From Frondihabitans sp. (GTDB lineage: Bacteria; Actinomycetota; Actinomycetes; Actinomycetales; Microbacteriaceae), in the NCBI GenBank assembly GCA_025464735.1, contig JAODMX010000090.1, forward strand, positions 1 through 5,790: a stretch of DNA of 5,790 nt, given 5' to 3'. The notes below the pieces were generated by a model. That model saw nothing but the letters and a program-made list of their open reading frames with translations. It did not search any database and had not been told where the DNA came from. The position numbers were made by a program, and so were the translations under genes. Position 1 is the first letter of the stretch; each line of letters begins with the position of its first letter. Positions 1 to 4,948 of this stretch are shown here, in pieces.

Positions 1-99
1 GCCGCTGCCGCGCATGTAGAGCCAGCCCCACTTCTCCCAGTTGGTGCGCCTCTTGGGCGCGCGAGTCGAGCGGGGAGCTTCGATGGTGTCAGTGGTCAT
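1..99 (-). CDS. sdhD: Succinate dehydrogenase membrane anchor subunit SdhD, N-terminal part (runs off left edge)
   Basis: Only the first 33 codons are present, starting at the ATG on complement 99-97 and staying open to the window edge. The peptide begins MTTDTIEAPRST, then a basic stretch (APKRR) and NWEKWGWLYMRGSG. This last segment matches the conserved cytoplasmic lead-in to the first membrane helix of actinobacterial SdhD as I recall it. SdhD pairs with SdhC to bind heme b and quinone and to anchor the flavoprotein and iron-sulfur subunits in the membrane (family knowledge). The start lies three bases after the sdhC stop. A GGAG Shine-Dalgarno (complement 112-109) inside the last sdhC codons is nine bases before the ATG, so the two are surely co-transcribed. 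Membrane helices and the heme/quinone residues lie outside the window. sdhA and sdhB are expected further left but cannot be seen. Confidence 0.9.
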   Translation of the reverse strand, partial: MTTDTIEAPRSTRAPKRRTNWEKWGWLYMRGSG

Positions 100-102
100 G
101 GT

Positions 103-558
103 CTAGAACTCCGAGAAGATGACGGAAATCTGGCGGGGCAGGAATCCTGCCAGGAGGATCACCCAGAGGCCGATAACGATCCAGAACATCAGCCGCTGGT
201 GCTTCGCGCCGCCGGCCCAGAAGTCGATCAGGATGATGCGGAGGCCGTTCAGGGCGTGGAACCCGATGGCGCCGACCAGTGCCGCCTCACCGAGGCCCAT
301 GACGGGCTGCTTGTAGGTGTCGATGACCGCGTTGTACGCCCGTGGGCTGACGCGGACGAGCGCCGTGTCAAGGATGTGGACGAGCAGGAAGAAGTAGATG
401 GAGACACCCGTGATGCGGTGCAGCACCCACGACCACATGCCTTCATGCCCCCGGTAGAGCGTGCCCTGAAGGCCGGACGCTCGCGGCGCGGGAACGCTCG
501 TCGGTCGGTTCGTTGGTTCGGGGGAGCCCTCAAGGACCCCCGTTGACTGCTCGGCCAT
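103..558 (-). CDS. sdhC: Succinate dehydrogenase cytochrome b556 subunit SdhC
   Basis: Membrane subunit of succinate dehydrogenase (complex II), which oxidises succinate and reduces menaquinone or ubiquinone. The 151-residue protein has a Pro/Ser-rich hydrophilic N-terminus (residues 1-32) and then the conserved GTLYRGHEGMWSW. HRITG (48-51, with His48 and Arg49) is typical of the quinone-site end of helix 1. Three hydrophobic helices are visible at about 46-66, 89-111 and 122-142. GFHALNGLR (99-107) corresponds to the E. coli segment carrying heme ligand His84, so His101 is the likely axial heme ligand (by alignment from memory). I chose the second of two nearby ATG codons (complement 558-556) because the Shine-Dalgarno fits it and crowds the one at 564. 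sdhD follows after three bases. The 92-bp gap to the upstream glycosyltransferase probably carries its own promoter. The N-terminal extension is longer than in the M. tuberculosis protein I recall, which starts near MWSWVLHR. Confidence 0.95.
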   Translation of the reverse strand: MAEQSTGVLEGSPEPTNRPTSVPAPRASGLQGTLYRGHEGMWSWVLHRITGVSIYFFLLVHILDTALVRVSPRAYNAVIDTYKQPVMGLGEAALVGAIGFHALNGLRIILIDFWAGGAKHQRLMFWIVIGLWVILLAGFLPRQISVIFSEF

Positions 559-564
559 GAGCAT

Positions 565-572
565 CCCTCCTC
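565..572 (-). promoter_or_regulatory. Shine-Dalgarno of sdhC, decides the start
   Basis: The complement reads GAGGAGGG. Its AGGAGG core (571-566) is seven bases from the ATG at 558-556, a near-ideal spacing. The same motif directly abuts the alternative ATG at 564-562, which is too close for initiation. The start MAEQST is therefore preferred over MLMAEQ. Confidence 0.8.
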
Positions 573-585
573 GCGGATCGGGGCG

Positions 586-612
586 TGTTCACATGAATCA
601 ATGATCATCCTA
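586..612 (-). promoter_or_regulatory. Possible sdhCD promoter (-10 like TAGGAT in an AT-rich island)
   Basis: On the complement, TAGGAT at 612-607 matches the actinobacterial TANNNT -10 form. It would place the transcript start near 600, giving a leader of about 40 bases that includes the sdhC Shine-Dalgarno. The stretch is clearly AT-richer than its surroundings and contains the perfect palindrome ATGATCAT (601-608), which overlaps the -10. I see no good -35 hexamer at 16-18 bases spacing, so this is only a candidate. sdhC might also be reached by read-through from the glycosyltransferase. Confidence 0.35.
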
Positions 613-650
613 GGCATCCGCTCAGGAAGCTGCTGCGAAGGCCAACCTAA

Positions 651-1808
651 CTATCTCGAGGCCGAGACATCCTCGATCGGTGTCTCGAAGGGGTTCTTCG
701 TGGCGATCGCGCGGTCGTAGTGGCCGAGGAGCTCGTCTCCGAGGGCCGTCCAGGTCCGCCCGACGACTGCGCGACGGCCAGCCTCCCCGAATCGGGCGCG
801 CTGCTCCGGATCCTGGACGAGGCTGAGGACAGCACGTCGCAGGGCGTGGTCGTGCCGCGGGTCGGCGAGGAACCCGTCGACGCCGTGTCGCACCAGGTCG
901 AGCGGGCCACCCGCCGCCGCGGCCACGACGGGGAGGCCAGCTGCATGGGCCTCCTGCAGAGTCTGCCCGAAGGTCTCGGTCGTTCCCGGATGCACGAAGA
1001 CATCCAGGGCGGCGTACGCCGTGGCGAGTTCCTCGCCGCGGAGAGCACCGAGGAACACTGGGTCGAGCGGCGCGAGTCTCCGCTCGAGGGCGTGGCGTGC
1101 CGGCCCGTCGCCGATAAGGACCAGCCGCATGCCCCGGATCCGGCGGAGCGCGCTCAACCGCTGTAGCTCCTTCTCCGGTGCGAGACGCCCGACGTAGCCG
1201 ACGACCACTTCGTCGTCGCTTGCGAGACGGGAGCGCAGGATCCCTGTGGTGGCTTCCTGACGACGCCTCGGGTGGTACAGCGCCGAGTCGACACCGCGTC
1301 CCCACCGGGCGAGGCGGTCGATGCCGATCCGCTCCAGGTCGTTCCACGACGACGTCGACGGGACGAGCGTGAGGGTCGCCCCCTGGTGGATCCGGCGGAT
1401 CACTCGCCAGGCGAGCGCTGTGGCGGGTGCACCCAGACCGTTGCGCCCCGCGTACTTGGCCATGTCGGTCTGGAAGACGGCGACCGACGGCACATCGATC
1501 CGGTTCGCGGCCGTCACGGCCTGAGCGCCGAGGATGAAGGGGGATGCGGCGTGCACGACGTCGGGTGCGAACCCCGCGAGGAGTCCGGCGAGCTGCGGGC
1601 CGGGGATCCCGACCGGGAACTGGCGGTAGGCCACCGACGGCATCCGATGGATCGGAAAGCCGGCGAAATGGGTCGGACCCCGCCCGTCGGGAGCGATGAC
1701 CATTGCCTCGTGTCCGCGGAGGGCCAGATGCTCCAGCACCCGGCAGACGCTGGTCGTGACCCCGTTCAGAGTCGGCAGGAAGCTCTCGGTCACGATGGCT
1801 ACACGCAT
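651..1808 (-). CDS. GT4-family glycosyltransferase, probable GDP-mannose-dependent alpha-mannosyltransferase (MgtA-like)
   Basis: A 385-residue cytoplasmic or membrane-peripheral GT-B glycosyltransferase. The opening MRVAIVTESFLPTLNGVTTSV (1-21) is the N-terminal Rossmann start with the acceptor-side Gly-rich loop. DVVHAASP (83-90) and FQTDMAKYA (112-120) are typical of this subfamily. The C-terminal donor domain shows VGYVGRLAPEK (203-213), with Arg208 and Lys213 in the positions that bind the donor phosphates. The EX7E motif is formed by Glu278 and Glu286 (TETFGQTLQE). It strongly resembles M. tuberculosis MgtA/Rv0557 as I remember it, an enzyme that mannosylates glycolipids. Divergent manC makes GDP-mannose, which supports that donor. 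The exact acceptor cannot be read from sequence, and a PimB-like or other mannolipid role is possible. The ATG (complement 1808-1806) has a GAGGGG Shine-Dalgarno (1819-1814) five bases upstream. There is no signal peptide or membrane helix, and the length is normal for the family. Confidence 0.88.
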   Translation of the reverse strand: MRVAIVTESFLPTLNGVTTSVCRVLEHLALRGHEAMVIAPDGRGPTHFAGFPIHRMPSVAYRQFPVGIPGPQLAGLLAGFAPDVVHAASPFILGAQAVTAANRIDVPSVAVFQTDMAKYAGRNGLGAPATALAWRVIRRIHQGATLTLVPSTSSWNDLERIGIDRLARWGRGVDSALYHPRRRQEATTGILRSRLASDDEVVVGYVGRLAPEKELQRLSALRRIRGMRLVLIGDGPARHALERRLAPLDPVFLGALRGEELATAYAALDVFVHPGTTETFGQTLQEAHAAGLPVVAAAAGGPLDLVRHGVDGFLADPRHDHALRRAVLSLVQDPEQRARFGEAGRRAVVGRTWTALGDELLGHYDRAIATKNPFETPIEDVSASR

Positions 1809-1966
1809 CTCTTCCCCTCGATCAACGTGCTTTGACGCTACGTCCGCTGCGTGACCGGCCGAGGAGAACGGCGTGACCTGTGAGTGTCGCCGACGTGAAT
1901 TGAGTGTGCGGCCCAGAGCTGTCCACAGACGGGTTCTCCCGGGCTCACGCCGCTAGGGTGGCTCGC
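1809..1966. promoter_or_regulatory. Divergent intergenic region between glycosyltransferase and manC
   Basis: This 158-bp gap holds the start regions of two divergent genes. Leftward, the complement has the glycosyltransferase Shine-Dalgarno GAGGGG (1819-1814) and a -10-like TAGCGT (1840-1835), with no clear -35. Rightward, TAGGGT (1954-1959) precedes manC. Between them are two short direct repeats: GCGTGACC at 1849-1856 and 1871-1878 (22 bases apart) and TGAGTGT at 1881-1887 and 1901-1907 (20 bases apart). Such phased repeats could be regulator sites, but they are short enough to be chance. No coding sequence is apparent. Confidence 0.45.
1954..1959 (+). promoter_or_regulatory. manC: Candidate -10 element of manC (leaderless type)
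   Basis: TAGGGT fits TANNNT and ends seven bases before the ATG at 1967, so transcription would begin at or next to the start codon. No good -35 is present: TTCTCC at 1934-1939 leaves only 14 bases. AGGG inside the hexamer could instead serve as a weak Shine-Dalgarno for a longer transcript, so the reading is ambiguous. Confidence 0.4.
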
Positions 1967-3088
1967 ATGACTTCAGCACGCGAGAGCCTCGACCGGTTCT
2001 ACAGCATCATTCCGGCCGGCGGCATCGGATCCCGGTTGTGGCCGCTCAGCCGCGCGGACGCGCCCAAGTTCCTCCACGACCTCACGGGCAGCGGTTCGAC
2101 GCTGCTTCGTGGCACGTGGGATCGCCTTGCCCCGATCAACGGTGAACAGCGCATCATGGTGGTCACCGGCAGGTCGCACCGCGCCGCGGTCGAGGCACAG
2201 CTCCCGGCGCTCGCCGACCACAACGTCGTCCTCGAGAGCGAGCCGAAAGACAGCACCGCCGCGATCGGGCTAGCCGCGGCCATCCTCGTAAAGCGCGAGC
2301 CCGACGTGATCATCGGCTCGTTCGCCGCCGACCACGTCATCGCCGACCAGCGCGGTTTCGTGCGCGCCGTGCATGAGGCCATCGCGGCTGCCGACGCCGG
2401 GTACATCGCGACCATCGGCATTACGCCCACCGAACCGGCCATCGGGTTCGGTTACATCCACGCCGGCGAGCCGCTGAAGATCGACGGCGCCCCGCACGCG
2501 AAGTCGGTCACGTCGTTCGTGGAGAAGCCGGAGCTCGAGACCGCGGAGGCCTACCTTCGCGACGGAAACTACCTCTGGAACGGCGGCATGTTCATCTCCC
2601 GCGCCGATCGCCTCCTCGAGCAGCTGGGCGAGACACGACCCGAGCTCCTCGCGGGGCTCCTCGAACTCGCCGACGCGTGGGACACCAGTGCCCGCGGATC
2701 CGTGGTCGACAAGATCTGGCCGAACCTCGAGAAGATCGCCATCGACTACACCGTCGCCGAGCCGGCCGCCGCCCAGGGGCGGCTCGCCGTGATCCCGGGC
2801 GACTTCGACTGGGATGACGTGGGTGACTTCGCTTCGATCGCCAAGCTGCACTCGAAGGGCCGCGCATCCGACCTCGCGATCCTGGGGGAGAACGCCCGTG
2901 TTCTCGCCGACTCCTCCTCGGGCATCGTGGTCAGCCAGGGCGATCGACTGATCTCCCTCATCGGCGTGACCGACATCGTCGTCGTCGACACGCCCGACGC
3001 GCTACTCGTCACCACCAGCGCCAACGCGCAGCGGGTCAAGTCCGTCGTCGATGCACTCAAGCTCTCGGGTCGCAACGACGTCCTCTGA
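1967..3088 (+). CDS. manC: Mannose-1-phosphate guanylyltransferase
   Basis: Makes GDP-mannose from mannose 1-phosphate and GTP in the cytoplasm, the donor for mannosyltransferases. The protein is 373 residues. The nucleotide-binding signature PAGGIGSRLWPLSR (16-29) is followed by PKFL (33-36), where many family members have PKQF. Further family motifs are ESEPKDSTAAI (90-100), FAADHVI (119-125), IGFGYIH (159-165), FVEKPE (184-189), YLWNGGMF (202-209) and FDWDDVGDF (280-288). The length fits the single-domain guanylyltransferase form, and no C-terminal phosphomannose isomerase cupin is present. I chose the ATG at 1967 because conserved sequence begins soon after it. The frame is open upstream to a GTG at 1904, but that extension has no family similarity I recognise and would run through the candidate -10. 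It is divergent from the mannosyltransferase-like gene, and cdd follows after 30 bases. Confidence 0.93.
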   Translation: MTSARESLDRFYSIIPAGGIGSRLWPLSRADAPKFLHDLTGSGSTLLRGTWDRLAPINGEQRIMVVTGRSHRAAVEAQLPALADHNVVLESEPKDSTAAIGLAAAILVKREPDVIIGSFAADHVIADQRGFVRAVHEAIAAADAGYIATIGITPTEPAIGFGYIHAGEPLKIDGAPHAKSVTSFVEKPELETAEAYLRDGNYLWNGGMFISRADRLLEQLGETRPELLAGLLELADAWDTSARGSVVDKIWPNLEKIAIDYTVAEPAAAQGRLAVIPGDFDWDDVGDFASIAKLHSKGRASDLAILGENARVLADSSSGIVVSQGDRLISLIGVTDIVVVDTPDALLVTTSANAQRVKSVVDALKLSGRNDVL

Positions 3089-3113
3089 CGCCCTCTCCGG
3101 AAAGCTCTACATT
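3085..3113 (+). promoter_or_regulatory. cdd: Probable cdd promoter (leaderless type)
   Basis: CTGACG (3085-3090, four of six matches to TTGACA) is separated by exactly 17 bases from TACATT (3108-3113, fits TANNNT). The ATG of cdd begins six bases after the end of TACATT, so the predicted transcript starts at or next to the start codon. No Shine-Dalgarno lies at usable distance: GGAAAG at 3099-3104 is 14 bases away. The -35 overlaps the manC stop codon. This is the best-formed promoter in the window. Confidence 0.55.
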
Positions 3114-3118
3114 AAGTC

Positions 3119-3544
3119 ATGACGAGACGCACAGAATTCGACTGGGACACCCTCCGAGCGGCGGCCACGGAGGCCATGCATCGGGCATATGTTCCTTACT
3201 CGCGTTTTCCTGTCGGCGCTGCCGCGTTTACAGATGACGGGCGCATCGTCTCCGGCTGCAACATCGAGAACGCCTCCTACGGGGTCACGCTGTGTGCCGA
3301 GTGCTCGCTCGTCAGCGATCTGATCATGGGTGGGGGTGGTCACCTCGTCGCCTTCGCCTGCGTGGACGGTAACGGTGATGTGCTCATGCCCTGCGGTCGG
3401 TGTCGGCAGCTGCTCTACGAACATTCCGCCGAGGGCATGCTTCTCGACACGGTGTCGGGTTTCAAGTCCATCGACGAGGTGCTGCCCGATGCGTTCGGTC
3501 CGCGTCAGCTCACCGAGTATCGCGCCTCGCAGGGGGAAGCGTGA
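3119..3544 (+). CDS. cdd: Cytidine deaminase
   Basis: Deaminates cytidine and deoxycytidine to uridine and deoxyuridine in pyrimidine salvage. The 141 residues match the small, homotetrameric, zinc-dependent type. YSRFPVGAA (27-35) and GCNIENASYG (46-55) form the substrate pocket, with Asn48 and Glu50 the expected ribose contacts. CAEC (59-62) gives zinc ligand Cys59 and catalytic Glu61. PCGRCRQ (91-97) gives zinc ligands Cys92 and Cys95. All catalytic residues are intact. The ATG at 3119 is well placed, but no Shine-Dalgarno precedes it. A TACATT -10 just upstream suggests leaderless translation. The stop overlaps the deoA start. Codons 21-39 are unusually A/T-ending for this genome. The next two genes continue nucleoside salvage. 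Confidence 0.96.
   Translation: MTRRTEFDWDTLRAAATEAMHRAYVPYSRFPVGAAAFTDDGRIVSGCNIENASYGVTLCAECSLVSDLIMGGGGHLVAFACVDGNGDVLMPCGRCRQLLYEHSAEGMLLDTVSGFKSIDEVLPDAFGPRQLTEYRASQGEA
3531..3536 (+). promoter_or_regulatory. deoA: Shine-Dalgarno of deoA, supports GTG start
   Basis: AGGGGG within the last codons of cdd lies four bases before the GTG at 3541-3543. Together with the GTGA overlap it fixes the deoA start and suggests translational coupling. Reading frames that extend deoA back into cdd are not needed. Confidence 0.7.
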
Positions 3545-4833
3545 CCCCCACAGTCGAGCCCTTCGACGCCGTCGACCTGATCCGTGTCAAGCGATCCTCG
3601 GGAGCGCTCAGCACTCCCCAGATCAACTGGCTCATCGATGCGTACACACGTGGCTACGTGGCCGACGAGCAAATGGCCGCGCTCACCATGGCGATCTTCC
3701 TCAACGGCATGGACCGGCGGGAGATCCGTGATCTGACTCTGGCCATGATCGCCTCGGGCGAGACGATGTCGTTCTCGTCTCTCGGCAAGACCACGGTCGA
3801 CAAGCACTCGACCGGGGGAGTGCGCGACAAGATCACCCTTCCCCTCGCGCCGCTGGTCGCCTCCTTCGGCGTCGCGTTGCCACAGCTGTCGGGCCGAGGT
3901 CTCGGGCACACCGGCGGCACGCTCGACAAGCTGGAGAGCATCCCGGGGTGGCAGGCGTCCATTTCGAACGAGCGGATCACTGAGATCCTGACCGACGTTG
4001 GGGCTGTCGTCTGCGCCGCCGGATCCGGGCTCGCTCCCGCCGACGGCAAGCTCTACGCCCTCCGCGACATCACCGGCACCGTGGAGAGCATCCCGTTGAT
4101 CGCGTCGTCGATCATGTCGAAGAAGATCGCCGAGGGTACCGCGGCACTTGTGCTCGACGTGAAGTTCGGCTCCGGCGCGTTCATTCAGGACATCGACCAG
4201 TCGCGCGTCCTTGCCCGAACCATGGTCGACCTGGGGCAGGACGCCGGCGTCAAGACGACCGCGCTGCTCACCGACATGAACGTGCCGCTCGGTCTCACGA
4301 TCGGAAACGCGCTCGAAGTCCGCGAGTCACTCGAGACGCTCGCCGGCGGCGGGCCCTCCGACATCCGAGAGCTGACTGTGGCTCTCGCGCGCGAGATGCT
4401 GACGCTGGCCGGGCAGCCCGATGCGGACGTCGAACGCGCCCTCGACGACGGCCGCGCCGTGGACACCTGGCGTCGCATGATCGAGGCGCAGGGCGGCGAC
4501 CCATCGGCGCCCCTGCCCACGGCGCGGGAGACCCACGTGGTCACGGCGTCGTCGTCCGGGTATCTCGTCACGCAGGAGGCACTGCCGTTCGGCATCGGCG
4601 CCTGGCGCCTCGGAGCGGGCCGCGCTCGCAAACAGGATCCGGTCCAGGCCGCCGCAGGGATCGAACTGCACGCAAAACCCGGCGACCGGGTCGTCGCCGG
4701 GCAACCGCTCTTCACGCTGCACAGCGACGACGGGTCGCGGTTCGACCGGGCGCTCGAAGCCGTCGAAGGCGCCTGGTCGATCGGCCCTGAGGCTCCTCGG
4801 CTCGCGCCGCGGGTCGTTGAGAGGATCGGATAG
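3541..4833 (+). CDS. deoA: Thymidine (pyrimidine-nucleoside) phosphorylase
   Basis: Cleaves thymidine, and possibly uridine, with phosphate to the free base and (deoxy)ribose 1-phosphate. The 430 residues from a GTG start match the usual family length. Domains in order: small helical domain (about 1-70), phosphate-binding loop KHSTGGV (88-94), signature SGRGLGHTGGTLDKLES (117-133), central alpha/beta domain, and C-terminal alpha+beta domain from about 335 with AWRLGAGR (354-361). The residues equivalent to E. coli DeoA His85, Arg171, Ser186 and Lys190 are all present with a constant offset of four: His89, Arg175, Ser190, Lys194. One oddity is Arg95, where the phosphate loop normally has Gly (GGVGD in other members). 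Thymidine phosphorylase and broader pyrimidine-nucleoside phosphorylase are hard to separate by eye. It overlaps cdd in GTGA and is followed 115 bases later by add. Confidence 0.95.
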   Translation: MTPTVEPFDAVDLIRVKRSSGALSTPQINWLIDAYTRGYVADEQMAALTMAIFLNGMDRREIRDLTLAMIASGETMSFSSLGKTTVDKHSTGGVRDKITLPLAPLVASFGVALPQLSGRGLGHTGGTLDKLESIPGWQASISNERITEILTDVGAVVCAAGSGLAPADGKLYALRDITGTVESIPLIASSIMSKKIAEGTAALVLDVKFGSGAFIQDIDQSRVLARTMVDLGQDAGVKTTALLTDMNVPLGLTIGNALEVRESLETLAGGGPSDIRELTVALAREMLTLAGQPDADVERALDDGRAVDTWRRMIEAQGGDPSAPLPTARETHVVTASSSGYLVTQEALPFGIGAWRLGAGRARKQDPVQAAAGIELHAKPGDRVVAGQPLFTLHSDDGSRFDRALEAVEGAWSIGPEAPRLAPRVVERIG

Positions 4834-4916
4834 CCGTTCGGGCGTGCGCCTCGCCGCGTTCGTGCGTGGAGCGAATCGCCAGGGTTCGCCCGAGATCCTT
4901 GTGGGCGTCACCCAGA

Positions 4917-4942
4917 TTGACCGTGGATCGTCCTAGTAGGTT
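4917..4942 (+). promoter_or_regulatory. add: Candidate add promoter (leaderless type)
   Basis: TTGACC (4917-4922) and TAGGTT (4937-4942) resemble -35 and -10 elements, but the 14-base spacer is short. TAGGTT ends six bases before the ATG at 4949, so a transcript would start at or next to the start codon. There is no strong Shine-Dalgarno; only TAGG, inside the hexamer, could act weakly. The rest of the 115-bp gap after deoA holds no coding signal and no convincing terminator. Confidence 0.42.
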
Positions 4943-4948
4943 TGACGC

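Noticed and set aside
573..621. GCGGAT / ATCCGC inverted repeat upstream of sdhC
   Set aside because: Six-base arms 37 bases apart are expected by chance in GC-rich DNA, and the distal arm would lie outside the predicted transcript.
622..1347. Long open frames opposite or alongside the glycosyltransferase, such as a 241-codon frame rich in Arg, Pro and Ala
   Set aside because: They are shadows typical of very GC-rich DNA: low-complexity composition, no motifs, and they overlap a gene with clear catalytic motifs.
1919..1927. CTGTCCACA, one base from the high-GC DnaA box TTGTCCACA
   Set aside because: It is a single imperfect copy with no cluster, no AT-rich unwinding region and no dnaA/dnaN nearby, so it is most likely chance.
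1904..1966. Upstream in-frame GTG that would lengthen ManC by 21 residues
   Set aside because: The extra residues have no family similarity I recognise, there is no Shine-Dalgarno before the GTG, and the extension crosses the candidate -10 at 1954-1959.
3400..3540. In-frame extension of deoA back into cdd
   Set aside because: It lies entirely within cdd in another frame and lacks family similarity. The GTG at 3541 has a Shine-Dalgarno and gives the usual family length.
4838..4893. Inverted repeat TCGGGCG / CGCCCGA after deoA as a terminator
   Set aside because: The 7-bp arms are separated by over 40 bases and there is no T-tract after the second arm. The smaller hairpins GCGAA/TTCGC and TGGG/CCCA in the same gap are also too weak.
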